Origin: Collimonas arenae
GTDB lineage: Bacteria > Pseudomonadota > Gammaproteobacteria > Burkholderiales > Burkholderiaceae_D
Direction of reading: 5' to 3'
DNA length: 64,000 bases
NCBI RefSeq assembly: GCF_000786695.1
Contig: NZ_CP009962.1
Coordinates: forward strand, 2,976,001-3,040,000
The notes under the pieces are model-generated. The model saw only the letters and a program-made list of their open reading frames with translations, was not told the origin of the DNA and searched no databases. Every line of letters begins with the position of its first letter. Position 1 is the first letter of the stretch. The translations under genes and the position numbers were made by a program. Positions 24,879-33,815 of this stretch are shown in pieces.

Positions 24879-26069
24879 ATGGGCATCTGGGGCAAAGCCA
24901 ATTTATTGCGAGCGCGCGACGGCCATGAAGCCAAGGTATTGTCGGCCGAACTGTTCTTTGACCTGGTGTATGTCTTTGCCGTCACGCAGCTATCCCATCA
25001 CCTGCTGGAAAACCTCACTCCGCTAGGCGCCCTGCAAACCCTGGTGCTGTGGTTTGCCGTCTGGCTGGTCTGGCAATACACCTGCTGGGTGACCAACTGG
25101 TTCGATCCCGAGACGCTGCCAATCCGCTTGCTGCTGTTTGCCATCATGCTGGTCAGCCTGGTGATGTCGGCGGTATTGCCGGATGCCTTCGGCGAACGCG
25201 GTATGATTTTTGCGGTTTGCTACGCCACCATGCAAATCGGCCGCACGTTGTTTGTAGTACTGCACCTGGGCCGCCAGCATGCGCTCAGCAAGAACTTCCA
25301 GCGCATGCTGGGCTGGCTCTGCATTTCGGGATGCTTCTGGATTGCCGGCGGCTTGTCCGACGGCGAATACCGACTGCTGTTCTGGATCATGGCGGTGGCC
25401 TGCGAATACCTGTCGCCGATGATCGGCCTGTGGCTACCCGGCATGGGCCGCTCCATGACGCAAGACTGGACAATCGAAGGCGGCCACATGGCGGAACGCT
25501 GCCAGTTGTTCGTGATCGTGGCGCTGGGCGAATCGATCCTGGTCACCGGCGCCACCATTGGGCATATGGCCAATTGGGATATGCCAACCCTGATCGCCTT
25601 CCTGGTAGCCTTCCTCGGCAGCCTGGCGATGTGGTGGATCTACTTCGACACCAGCAGCCAAGCCGGCACCGAAGCCATCGTCACTTCCAGCGATCCGGGA
25701 CGAATCGGCGCCTATTTCCACTACACCCACGTGATCATCGTCGCCGGCGTGATCATCACGGCTGTCGGCAACGAACTTGCAATCGCACATCCCGCCGGCC
25801 ATATCGACACCAAGTCGCTGGCGGTGCTGATCGGCGGTCCCATGGTTTATCTGCTCGGCAATGGCATCTACAAGACAGTGGTCTATCGCTGGTTCCCGTT
25901 TTCCCACATGATCGCCCTGGCGGCGCTGGCGATCCTAATACCGTTCGCCTACCTTACCGACCAGCTGATGATTTCCGGCCTGACCACAGTGATCCTGATT
26001 GTTGCTGCGATTCAGGAAAGCGTCTCTCGCCGCAAAGGCCGTCACGGCGTCCCGTCTCAGATGAAATAA
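24879..26069 (+). CDS. ltrA: Low temperature requirement protein A (LtrA) family membrane protein
   Basis: 396 residues from the ATG at 24879, preceded by AAGGGA; an in-frame ATG at 24822 lies inside the leader structure and would add residues unlike the family start. The opening LLRARDGHEAKVLSAELFFD followed by LVYVFAVTQLSHHL is the LtrA hallmark. About ten to twelve membrane helices follow. LtrA was named for a Listeria mutant impaired at low temperature; the biochemical role is unknown. The 3' end lies 8 bp from the convergent AraC gene. Confidence 0.9.
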   Translation: MGIWGKANLLRARDGHEAKVLSAELFFDLVYVFAVTQLSHHLLENLTPLGALQTLVLWFAVWLVWQYTCWVTNWFDPETLPIRLLLFAIMLVSLVMSAVLPDAFGERGMIFAVCYATMQIGRTLFVVLHLGRQHALSKNFQRMLGWLCISGCFWIAGGLSDGEYRLLFWIMAVACEYLSPMIGLWLPGMGRSMTQDWTIEGGHMAERCQLFVIVALGESILVTGATIGHMANWDMPTLIAFLVAFLGSLAMWWIYFDTSSQAGTEAIVTSSDPGRIGAYFHYTHVIIVAGVIITAVGNELAIAHPAGHIDTKSLAVLIGGPMVYLLGNGIYKTVVYRWFPFSHMIALAALAILIPFAYLTDQLMISGLTTVILIVAAIQESVSRRKGRHGVPSQMK

Positions 26070-26077
26070 CCAGCGTA

Positions 26078-27037
26078 CTACGCCGGACTGACTTGCGCCT
26101 GGCCGACGCTGCGTAACCGTGCTACATCGCGCGCCGGTGGTGCGCCAAACATACGATTGTATTCACGGCTGAACTGCGACGGGCTTTCATAACCGACCAG
26201 ATGGCCGGCAGTGGCGGCGTCGCCAACCTCGCTGAACAACAGCCGACGCGCCTCTTGCAACCGCAATTGCTTCTGGTATTGCAAAGGCGTCATCGCCGTG
26301 ACTGCCTTGAAATGATGGTGCAGCGAGGACGAACTCATGTTCGCCTCCCGCGCCAGGCTTTCGATACGCAGTGGCAGCCGGTAGTCACGCTTGATCAGTT
26401 CGATGGCCTTGACCACCTGCTGCGCCTGGCTGTCGTTCATCGCAATCTGCTGCAACATGCCGCCCTGCTCGTCCTGCAACAAGCGATACAAGATTTCTCG
26501 CATCGCCAGCGGCGCCAGTACGGGAATGTCTTGCGGCTCGGCCAACAGGCGCATCATGCGCAGCACCGCATCCAGCAAGCTGGAATTGGCCTTGCTGACG
26601 AACATGCCACGCGCCGGCGGTTCAGGCTTCCTTATGCCCAGCTCTCCCGCCATGATCATTTCCCCGATATCTCGCGGATCCAGATCCAGCCGTATGCACA
26701 GGTAAGGCAACTCCGGCGTAGCTTGCGTCACATGTCCCATCACCGGCAAATCGACCGACACCACCAGATATTGCGCGCAATTGTAGAGATACACCTCATC
26801 TGCCAGCAGCACGCGCTTCTGGCCTTGAGCAATGATACACAAGGCTGGCTTGTGCAAGGCATGGTTAGGCAAGGTCGGCTGCGACAAGCGCACCACATTG
26901 AGGGGGGCGATCGCCGTCTGGTGCACGCCATCGGTGGCGGTGTATTGCGCAATCAGCCGCGCAAGCTCGATCTGCTGCTGCGAGACTTCCTGCCCCTGCC
27001 CACGTGTGGTGTCCTGCATAGCTATTGACTCGGTCAT
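26078..27037 (-). CDS. AraC-family transcriptional regulator
   Basis: 319 residues from the ATG at 27037 (AAAGG upstream); the open frame continues upstream without signal. An AraC N-terminal domain of the PF06719 type (KPALCIIAQGQKRVLLADEV, YLVVSVDLPVMGHV) is followed by two helix-turn-helix motifs (LRIESLAREANMSSSSLHHH; GHLVGYESPSQFSREYNRMF). It is divergent from a short-chain dehydrogenase gene 186 bp away, and members of this group commonly control such neighbours in response to small aldehydes or alcohols. The inducer is not known. Confidence 0.9.
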   Translation of the reverse strand: MTESIAMQDTTRGQGQEVSQQQIELARLIAQYTATDGVHQTAIAPLNVVRLSQPTLPNHALHKPALCIIAQGQKRVLLADEVYLYNCAQYLVVSVDLPVMGHVTQATPELPYLCIRLDLDPRDIGEMIMAGELGIRKPEPPARGMFVSKANSSLLDAVLRMMRLLAEPQDIPVLAPLAMREILYRLLQDEQGGMLQQIAMNDSQAQQVVKAIELIKRDYRLPLRIESLAREANMSSSSLHHHFKAVTAMTPLQYQKQLRLQEARRLLFSEVGDAATAGHLVGYESPSQFSREYNRMFGAPPARDVARLRSVGQAQVSPA

Positions 27038-27223
27038 TTTCTGCCTTTCGCAACGTTTAACCGAGTCTACTATTTTTCGTTCGAAACTGGAGCCGTCAGA
27101 ATGCAGGTTTGGAGGATTGTGCAAGAAGTTGCGGGGATCCGGCTATCCGCGCCTGGTCGCCACGGCCTACAGTGGCAAACATGCCTGGCGCCTCTTGCCC
27201 GGGATCTCATTCAAGGAGTTGTC

Positions 27224-27958
27224 ATGTCTGGAATCAAAGATAAAGTTGTCATCATCACCGGCGCCAGCAGCGGTATCGGCGAGGCCACAGCCCGCGTGCT
27301 GGCGGCAAACGGCGCCCGCGTGGTGCTGGGTGCGCGCCGCACCGACCGCCTGGAAACATTGGCGGCGTCAATCCGTGCTACCGGCGGCACGGCGATTTAC
27401 CAGGCCTTGGATGTCACCCGACGCAGCCAGCTGGAGGATATCGTGGCGCTGGCCAAAAGCCGTTTCGGCCAGGTTGACGTGATTGTCAATAATGCCGGCG
27501 TCATGCCGCTGTCGATGCTAGACCAGCTCAAAGTCGATGAATGGGACCGCATGGTGGATGTCAACATCAAGGGCGTGCTATACGGAATTGCCGCCTGCCT
27601 GCCGGTGATGCAGGCCCAAGGCAATGGCCAGATTATCAACCTGGCGTCGACCGGCGGTCATCGCGTATCGCCCAGCGCTGCGGTGTATTGCGCGACCAAA
27701 TTTGCGGTGCGGGCGATCTCGGAAGGCTTGCGCCAGGAAGTCGACAATATCCGTGTGACCATCATTTCACCCGGCGTGACAGAATCGGAGCTGGCGGACA
27801 GCATTAGCGATCCCGATGCCAAGCTAAGGATGGAAATTTTCCGCAAGGTAGCGATTTCCGCCGAGGCTGTCGCACGCACAGTGTTGTTTGCCATCGAACA
27901 GCCTGAGGACGTGGATATCAGCGAGATTCTGGTCCGTCCGACCGCCAGCCCGAACTAA
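27224..27958 (+). CDS. Short-chain dehydrogenase/reductase
   Basis: 244 residues from the ATG at 27224, which follows AAGGAG; the longer frame upstream is not credible. Classical SDR features: TGASSGIG cofactor loop (about 12-19), NNAG (about 88-91), catalytic Ser in NLASTGG and YCATK (Tyr-x3-Lys near 153-157). GARRTDRLETL after beta 2 suggests NADP(H). Probably the regulated target of the divergent AraC-type gene. Substrate unknown. Confidence 0.92.
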   Translation: MSGIKDKVVIITGASSGIGEATARVLAANGARVVLGARRTDRLETLAASIRATGGTAIYQALDVTRRSQLEDIVALAKSRFGQVDVIVNNAGVMPLSMLDQLKVDEWDRMVDVNIKGVLYGIAACLPVMQAQGNGQIINLASTGGHRVSPSAAVYCATKFAVRAISEGLRQEVDNIRVTIISPGVTESELADSISDPDAKLRMEIFRKVAISAEAVARTVLFAIEQPEDVDISEILVRPTASPN

Positions 27959-28148
27959 GAGGCCGTTGCAAACACACCTAGCGTTGTTGCCCTTGCAGGG
28001 CGCGTCCGGGCTTGCAAGCCCGGGGCGTTCCGCAGGCAAACGACAGTGTCGCCTGAAATCCCTGCTACACCCTCCTGACCGTACTACTCGTACTGTCTTC
28101 TACTGTCTTCGTCGGAGCGCCTAGCCATCTGTGTTTGCAACAGCCTCT
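27958..28148. mobile_element. About 190-bp intergenic element with inverted ends (MITE- or REP-like)
   Basis: AGAGGCCGTTGCAAACACA at the left end is matched, with one mismatch, by the reverse complement of TGTGTTTGCAACAGCCTCT at the right end. Inside lies an 18-bp perfect palindrome (28006-28023, CCGGGCTTG-CAAGCCCGG) and a shorter one (CCCTTGCAGGG). No frame codes for a transposase. It fills the space between the convergent SDR and ABC permease genes, so it may also stop transcription from both sides. No flanking target duplication is evident. Confidence 0.65.
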
Positions 28149-28189
28149 AAGGGAAAACCGCAGGCCCGATTGCCTTGCGCCATTGCGGT

Positions 28190-29101
28190 CTACGCGCGCC
28201 CTTCCCACGGCACATATTTGCGCTGCAGCCAGCGCAGCCCATACTCGAATAGCGATGCAATCAAGGCAATCACCAGGATGCCCATGATGACCACATCGGT
28301 CACCAGGAATTGCGCCGCAGACTGGATCATGAATCCCAGGCCGCGGGTCGCGGCGATCAACTCTGCCGCCACCAGGGTTGACCAGCCGACGCCCAGGCCG
28401 ATCCGGATCCCGGTCAAGACATCGGGCACGGCTGATGGCAAGATCACGAAACGAATCAGTTGCCAGCGTGTGGCGCCCAGGGTCTGCGCCGCCCGCAGGC
28501 GGTTTTTATCGACGCGGCGCACACCGTGCAAAGTCGCTATCGCCAGCGGCGCAAAGATCGCCAGGTAGATCAACAATACTTTGGACAGCTCGCCGATGCC
28601 AAACCAGATCACGATCAGCGGCAGGTATGCCAGCGGCGGAATCGGCCGGTAAAACTCGATCAGCGGATCGCATACCGCCCGCGCACGACGGCTCAATCCA
28701 ATCAGGATACCGACCGGTACCGCACTCAGAATCGCCAGCAACAGCGCCGCAAAGACCCGGGCGACGCTGGTCGCGGCGTGCTGCCATAAGGTGGCGTCGA
28801 CAAATCCGTCGAGCGCCACCGCCTCGAATTTCTGCAATACCCCCAACGGCGACGGCAAGAATAGCGGCGGCACCAGCGCCAGCTCGCTGACCAGCCACCA
28901 CAAGCCCAGCAAACCCAACACGGTCAACAGCGTGATGCCGCGATCCGACAGGACAAACCCTGCCTTGGGCTTGCTGACGACAGGGTCAAGCTTGCCATTT
29001 CCGCTGCGGGCTTGCCAGGCGGCCGGATACGGCGCCAGCAGTTGCGCTACCGGATCATGCGGCAACTCCAGAGGGGCCAGGGTAACGGATAACTCGCTCA
29101 T
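28190..29101 (-). CDS. tauC: Taurine-type ABC transporter permease (TauC/SsuC family)
   Basis: 303 residues. A 50-residue N-terminal extension precedes five or six membrane helices. The binding-protein-dependent loop is AAQTLGATRWQLIRFVILPS with the conserved EAA-type G. FYRPIPPLAYLPLIVIWFGI is typical of the SsuC/TauC/NrtB group for sulfonates, taurine and nitrate. It overlaps the ATPase gene by 4 bp and completes the transporter with the periplasmic protein. Confidence 0.9.
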   Translation of the reverse strand: MSELSVTLAPLELPHDPVAQLLAPYPAAWQARSGNGKLDPVVSKPKAGFVLSDRGITLLTVLGLLGLWWLVSELALVPPLFLPSPLGVLQKFEAVALDGFVDATLWQHAATSVARVFAALLLAILSAVPVGILIGLSRRARAVCDPLIEFYRPIPPLAYLPLIVIWFGIGELSKVLLIYLAIFAPLAIATLHGVRRVDKNRLRAAQTLGATRWQLIRFVILPSAVPDVLTGIRIGLGVGWSTLVAAELIAATRGLGFMIQSAAQFLVTDVVIMGILVIALIASLFEYGLRWLQRKYVPWEGRA

Positions 29102-29895
29102 GACAATGCTCCTTCGACTACAACGTCGGCTTGTGGATGCAGAAGCTGATTCAGGATTTCTTCGCGCAAGCCGACAAACTCCGGATCGGACTTGATGCTG
29201 CGCGCCGATTCGCCAGCGACAAAGCGCGCGCCGAATTCCAAGCTACGCACACTCCCCACCCGCCCCGGACGCGCCCGCAGCAAGACCAGATCAGTCGCCA
29301 GAAACAAGGCTTCTTCGACGCTATGGGTAATCATGAAAATACCTTTGCCGCTGGCTTTCCAGACCTGCAGCAGGTGCTCTTGCATCTGCTCGCGGGTCAA
29401 TGCGTCTAATGCGCCCAGCGGCTCATCCAGCAACAGGAAACGCGGATCAACCGCCAACGCGCGCGCCAGGCTGACGCGCTGGCGCATACCGCCGGAAAGC
29501 TCCCAGATGGCGGCATCGGCATAATCTTGCAGCCCGGTTAGCGCCAGGTACTCACGTGCTCTGGCCTGGCGCTGTTGCGGCGACTGCCCGGCCAGGCGCA
29601 ATCCGAAGGCAACGTTTTCCTGTACCGTTTGCCAGGGCAGCAAAGTATCGCTCTGGAATACCACGCCGCGCTCGGCGCCTGGACCGGCAATCGGCCGGTT
29701 GTCGATGCTGGCGCTGCCGGAGGTCGGCTTGAGAAAGCCTGCTATCAAATTAAGCAACGTGGTTTTACCGCAACCGGATTCGCCGATCACCACAGTGAAG
29801 CGGCCATCATGCAAATCAAGCGATAAATCACGCAGCACTTCCACCGGCCGCGCGGTTGTCGGATAAGTTACGCTGACCGATTGCAAACGGATCAT
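29098..29895 (-). CDS. tauB: Taurine-type ABC transporter ATP-binding protein
   Basis: 265 residues. Walker A GESGCGKTT, Q-loop region VVFQSDTLLPWQTV, ABC signature LSGGMRQRVSLARALA, Walker B RFLLLDEPLGALDA and H-loop ITHSVEEAL. The order and style match TauB/SsuB. It is the second gene of the operon, 12 bp after the binding protein gene, and overlaps the permease gene. No tauD or ssuD desulfonation gene follows, so the substrate may be a sulfonate used elsewhere. Confidence 0.93.
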   Translation of the reverse strand: MIRLQSVSVTYPTTARPVEVLRDLSLDLHDGRFTVVIGESGCGKTTLLNLIAGFLKPTSGSASIDNRPIAGPGAERGVVFQSDTLLPWQTVQENVAFGLRLAGQSPQQRQARAREYLALTGLQDYADAAIWELSGGMRQRVSLARALAVDPRFLLLDEPLGALDALTREQMQEHLLQVWKASGKGIFMITHSVEEALFLATDLVLLRARPGRVGSVRSLEFGARFVAGESARSIKSDPEFVGLREEILNQLLHPQADVVVEGALS

Positions 29896-29907
29896 GTCGC
29901 TTCCTTA

Positions 29908-30912
29908 TTATTGCAACGCAGCCTGTTTGGCGAACGCCGGGTTCACATAGGGCTGGTAGTCCGGCAGCACACGTTCGACTTTTTTCTGCTCTTGCAGAAA
30001 GCTGGAAGTGGCGGCCAGCGCCTTGACTGTGGGACCGCTGAGCAGTTGTTGCTGCTCGGTTAGCGTCGGAAAACCGCTGCCAGCCAGCAGTTCGGCGATA
30101 TCGCTCTGCTTGGCGGCGGTCAGGCGTGATATTTTTTCAAATTGCGGAGAGCCGGCTTTCCACTCTGCACCATGGGCGCGATAGTCGGCATAGGCTTTAC
30201 CGGTCACTTTGACGAATGCAGTCACGAAATCAGGATGCTGCTGTGCAAAGTCCTTGCGAACGATCCATGCATCGAAGGTCGGCGCGCCCCATTTTGCGAC
30301 TTCGGCCGAATTTGTCAGAACTTTGCCGCTCTCCTTGACCTTGCCGAGCGCCGGGTCCCATACATAGGCGGCGTCGATATCGCCACGCTGCCATGCGGCG
30401 GCGATTTCCTGTGGCCGCAGGTTCAGGATTTGCACCTTGGAAGCCGGAATGCCCCAGTGTTTGAGCGCCGCCAGCAGACTGTAGTGCGTAGTCGACACGA
30501 ATGGCACCGCAATCTTTTTACCGATCAGGTCCTGCGCGGTGGCGATGCCGCTGCCATTGCGCACCACCAATGCTTCGGCCTGGCCGATCTGGGCCGCAAC
30601 CAGGATGGTTTCAATCGGCAATTCACGCGTCGCTGCGGCCGCCAACGGACTGCTGCCGACATAGCCGACCTGGATATCGCCGGATGCTACGGCGGTGATC
30701 ACGTCAGCGCCGCTATCGAATTTCTTCCAGTTGATTTTCCAGCCGCTGGCCTTCTCATAGACACCATCGGCTTGTGCGACTTTAGCCGGTTCAACCACTG
30801 TTTGATAGGCGATATTCACTTCCTGGGGCTCCGCCCAGGCTTGGCCGGTTAAGACGGCAACGACGGTAGCAACCGCCAGAACTGGCAAGCGTTTCAGAAT
30901 ATTGGCAGTCAT
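29908..30912 (-). CDS. tauA: Taurine-type ABC transporter substrate-binding protein
   Basis: 334 residues with a Sec signal peptide (cleavage probably after AWA, near residue 27). The mature sequence (EVNIAYQTVVEPAKVAQADG, FDSGADVITAVASGDIQVGY, VGSSPLAAAATRELPIETIL) closely resembles TauA. It binds an aliphatic sulfonate in the periplasm and delivers it to the TauBC-type complex. GAGGGA precedes the ATG. In other proteobacteria the operon responds to sulfate starvation; no Cbl site was identified here. Confidence 0.92.
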   Translation of the reverse strand: MTANILKRLPVLAVATVVAVLTGQAWAEPQEVNIAYQTVVEPAKVAQADGVYEKASGWKINWKKFDSGADVITAVASGDIQVGYVGSSPLAAAATRELPIETILVAAQIGQAEALVVRNGSGIATAQDLIGKKIAVPFVSTTHYSLLAALKHWGIPASKVQILNLRPQEIAAAWQRGDIDAAYVWDPALGKVKESGKVLTNSAEVAKWGAPTFDAWIVRKDFAQQHPDFVTAFVKVTGKAYADYRAHGAEWKAGSPQFEKISRLTAAKQSDIAELLAGSGFPTLTEQQQLLSGPTVKALAATSSFLQEQKKVERVLPDYQPYVNPAFAKQAALQ

Positions 30913-31038
30913 ATGATCCCTCGGTGATTGAATGATTAAAATGGCCTTTACAAAGCTGTTAAAGCTATTGAGGCTCTGTTGCCCAAGTTAAACGATTCGG
31001 CCGTTTTGCAAAACGAAGGTTTTCGGACATGCTTAGTC

Positions 31039-31078
31039 GGTTTTTGCCACGCGGTTTTTGCCACGCGGTTTGTGGCAA
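31039..31078. repeat. Tandem 14-bp repeat with overlapping inverted repeat
   Basis: GGTTTTTGCCACGC occurs twice in tandem (31039-31052, 31053-31066), followed by GGTTTGTGGCAA, which makes a TTGCCAC/GTGGCAA dyad at 31058-31078. It lies between the divergent tauA and hipB genes, upstream of the hip operators, and may bind a regulator of either. Confidence 0.5.
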
Positions 31079-31132
31079 GGCGTTTTAGCAGCGCAGTCCC
31101 TATACGAGTATGCTTACAGAATACGCCCAATA

Positions 31133-31225
31133 AAAAGATATATAACTATCTTTTATTATAAAAAAGATACAAAACTATCCTTTTCATAAAAAGATACTAT
31201 ACTATCTATAATCAATTAAAAGATA
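31133..31225. promoter_or_regulatory. Array of four HipB-type operator repeats
   Basis: AAAAGATA recurs at 31133, 31162, 31189 and 31218. The first three are followed, after a 6-bp spacer, by an inverted TATC(C)TTTT-like arm (perfect in the first, near-perfect in the second, partial in the third); the fourth is a half site 15 bp before the antitoxin start. Spacing of 27-29 bp puts the sites on similar helix faces. Such arrays allow cooperative antitoxin autoregulation, as in E. coli hipBA, but with a different sequence. Confidence 0.75.
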
Positions 31226-31239
31226 GTTTACAAACCCTT

Positions 31240-31533
31240 ATGAAAACCCTCGGCGAGCTCTCCTCCATTCTGCGGCAGGCTAAAGACAGGCTAGCGCTGT
31301 CTGTGGTTAGCATGACCCGTGAAAGCGGCCTGACGGCCGTCACTATTCGCGGCGTTCTTTCGGGGAGAAGCGATCCCCGCCTCAGTACCTTGATGACCAT
31401 TGCCGATCAGTTGGGGCTGGAGGTGATGCTGCTGCCAAAAAACATGGCTGCATCGATTGCCGCCAAACCGCCGGTTGAAGACGAGATCCAAAGCCTGGTC
31501 GCAGCCGCACTGGCGCGACAAGGGAGCAAGTAA
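31240..31533 (+). CDS. hipB: HipB-type helix-turn-helix antitoxin
   Basis: 97 residues with a Cro/CI-type helix-turn-helix at about residues 14-60 (LALSVVSMTRESGLTAVTIR, GVLSGRSDPRLSTLMTIADQ). As in HipB it should bind the operators just upstream and also bind and neutralise the kinase encoded next. The stop codon TAA overlaps the ATG of the toxin by one base, typical for such pairs. Confidence 0.88.
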   Translation: MKTLGELSSILRQAKDRLALSVVSMTRESGLTAVTIRGVLSGRSDPRLSTLMTIADQLGLEVMLLPKNMAASIAAKPPVEDEIQSLVAAALARQGSK

Positions 31534-32831
31534 TGAACCTGAGCGCCCTGGATATTTTTATCGCTGAACGTCAGGTTGGCGTCCTTTTCCAATATGGCGA
31601 CATGGTGCGTTTCCAGGTTGATCCGGCTTACGCCCAAGACCCGCAACGTCCCACGTTGTCACTGTCGATGCGCGCAGCCACGCCGCAACAGGATATGGCG
31701 CTGCTGCTTAATCCGCTGGCGGCCATATTCAACTCGCCGGGACAAATGCGCTTACCTGCATTTTTCCAGAATCTGCTACCGGAAGGCGTCTTGCGCAAGC
31801 AAATCGCACTGGAGCGGCATTGTGCGGAAGACAATCACTTTGAACTGCTGGCGGCTTGCGGCCGCGACCTGCCAGGCGCAGTGCGCACCATCCCGACCAA
31901 ACTAACCCGCGCCACCATGACGCAGTTGGTGACACAAGACAAGGAAGCAATCGAAGAAAGCGTCATCGCAGCGCCGCTGGTCGATGGCGTCTCGATTTCC
32001 GGCATGCAGCCAAAGCTGGCCCTGATCCGCGAGGGCGGCCGCTATGTCAGCCGGACCCGTCATAAAGATGCCCACATCATCGGCAAACTGCCGACCACGC
32101 AATACGATCACCTGCCCGAAGTCGAACATTTGTCGCTGCAGCTGGCGCAAGCCGCTGGCGTGACCGTGTGCGAAGCCAGCCTGCAGCCATTGGCGGCGAT
32201 CATGGCAGAACACCCCTATGCGGCAGAAGAAAGCCAGCAATTTCTTGCCGTCCAGCGCTTCGACCGCGACCAGCCGGGACGCTTGCATGTAGAGGATTTT
32301 TGCCAGATTCTCGGCGTCGATCCGGATAAAAAATATACCGGTGCAACCTATGCCGACATGGCGCTGGTCATGCAGGCGGTACCTGGCCTGGGGGAAGCGG
32401 CATGCCATGAATTGCTACGCCGCATTACGGTCAATGAGCTGATCGGCAACTATGATGCCCACCTGAAAAATTTTGGTATCCGCTATCTGGCGGACGGCCA
32501 GATCGAATTCTCTCCGGCCTACGATGTAGTGGCGTACAGCGTCTATCTGAACGGCAGCGGCCATGCGCTCAAGTTTGCGGAAGGCCAGGCCAGGCGCTCC
32601 TTTTTGTCGCCGCAAACCCTGCGTTCGTTCGCCAATCGCAGCGGCATGCTGGAGCCGCCGCTGCGCCAGGTGATTTCCGATGTCTGCAAAAAAGCCATGC
32701 AAACCTGGCCCGACCTGATCGCCGCCAGCCAATTGTTGCCGCATCAAAAAAACCGGCTGACCGACTACTTCTTGGGGCGCGACATCATCGCCGGTTTGCG
32801 CAAGCGGCAGGCCAGGCTCGCTACGGGCTAG
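31533..32831 (+). CDS. hipA: HipA-type serine/threonine kinase toxin
   Basis: 432 residues. N-terminal subdomain (about 1-100) followed by the HipA kinase core: Gly-rich loop ISGMQPKLAL, HIIGKLPT, catalytic loop NYDAHLKNFGI and metal-binding SPAYDVV. All expected catalytic residues appear intact. E. coli HipA phosphorylates glutamyl-tRNA synthetase and induces dormancy; the target here may differ. Transcription is coupled to the antitoxin. Confidence 0.93.
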   Translation: MNLSALDIFIAERQVGVLFQYGDMVRFQVDPAYAQDPQRPTLSLSMRAATPQQDMALLLNPLAAIFNSPGQMRLPAFFQNLLPEGVLRKQIALERHCAEDNHFELLAACGRDLPGAVRTIPTKLTRATMTQLVTQDKEAIEESVIAAPLVDGVSISGMQPKLALIREGGRYVSRTRHKDAHIIGKLPTTQYDHLPEVEHLSLQLAQAAGVTVCEASLQPLAAIMAEHPYAAEESQQFLAVQRFDRDQPGRLHVEDFCQILGVDPDKKYTGATYADMALVMQAVPGLGEAACHELLRRITVNELIGNYDAHLKNFGIRYLADGQIEFSPAYDVVAYSVYLNGSGHALKFAEGQARRSFLSPQTLRSFANRSGMLEPPLRQVISDVCKKAMQTWPDLIAASQLLPHQKNRLTDYFLGRDIIAGLRKRQARLATG

Positions 32832-32921
32832 TCCGCTATTCTTTTGGAGGCAGCTGCTAACCAACTGCCAAAATCCGCTAATATCAACCCTCTTTCTTCC
32901 TCCCTCGTTCAAGGACAAGCA

Positions 32922-33809
32922 ATGCCAGTAACTGCAGCTCTAGCCCAACCAGGAATTCTTCAGCCACTTCCGCCTCTCGGCCGTTCGCTCACATTTCGCC
33001 TTACAGGCGCCGATCCGCGCATGGCGCTGGCGCGGCTGCGCGATGCATTCGAGGCGGACTGGGGCATTGTCGGCCTGGGACTGCCTTTGATCGAGGCGTT
33101 AGACCAACATGTCTCCGGCCTGCGCGTGTTCCCGGCGCTGGAAGGCAACGGTTGCAATGCGCCGTCGAGCCAGCAAGCTTTGTGGATTTTGTTGCGCGGC
33201 GATGAGCGCAGCACACTGTTCGAGCGCACCGCGCAACTGACGGCCTTACTGGCTGATGCGCTGGTGCTGGACGATGCGCTGGACACGTTCCGCTATCGCG
33301 ACAACCGCGACCTGACCGGCTATGAAGACGGCACTGAAAATCCACAGGATAGCGCCGCGGTAGCTGCGGCATTGGTGGCGGAAGGCGTGGGCCGCCAAGG
33401 TTCAAGCTATGTTGCGGTACAACGCTGGATTCACGATTTGCAGCGCTTCCGCACTTTCCCTGCGGCGCAGCGCGACGCCACGATCGGTCGCCAGATCAGC
33501 GACAACGAGGAAATCGAGGACGCCCCTGAATCGGCGCACGTCAAGCGTACCGCGCAAGAAAGCTTTACGCCCGAGGCTTACATGGTGCGGCACTCCATGC
33601 CTTGGGATAACGGTATCAAGCAAGGCACTGAATTCATCGCTTTCGGCGAGTCCAGTGACCGCTTTGAAAACGTCCTGCGCCGCATGCTAGGCCATGAGGA
33701 CGACATCGTCGATGCGCTGTTCAGTTTTTCGCGGCCGGTCACCGGCGGCTATTACTGGTGCCCGCCACGCCAAGGTGACCGCCTCGACTTACGTAGCATC
33801 GCTATCTAA
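32922..33809 (+). CDS. DyP-type heme peroxidase
   Basis: 295 residues from the ATG at 32922 (AAGGA upstream). The dye-decolorizing peroxidase motif GXXDG appears as GYEDGTENP (catalytic Asp), the proximal heme ligand is probably the His in SAHVKRTAQESF, and the distal Arg lies in the C-terminal half (SSDRFENVLRRMLG). There is no signal peptide, so it is cytoplasmic or carried in an encapsulin; no encapsulin gene is near. Type B DyP enzymes oxidise dyes and lignin-like phenols with hydrogen peroxide. Confidence 0.92.
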   Translation: MPVTAALAQPGILQPLPPLGRSLTFRLTGADPRMALARLRDAFEADWGIVGLGLPLIEALDQHVSGLRVFPALEGNGCNAPSSQQALWILLRGDERSTLFERTAQLTALLADALVLDDALDTFRYRDNRDLTGYEDGTENPQDSAAVAAALVAEGVGRQGSSYVAVQRWIHDLQRFRTFPAAQRDATIGRQISDNEEIEDAPESAHVKRTAQESFTPEAYMVRHSMPWDNGIKQGTEFIAFGESSDRFENVLRRMLGHEDDIVDALFSFSRPVTGGYYWCPPRQGDRLDLRSIAI

Positions 33810-33815
33810 AGCGAC

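Noticed and set aside
25049..26116. A 355-codon frame in another phase of the ltrA gene
   Set aside because: The arginine/proline/histidine-rich product is typical of an out-of-frame translation of a GC-rich membrane protein gene.
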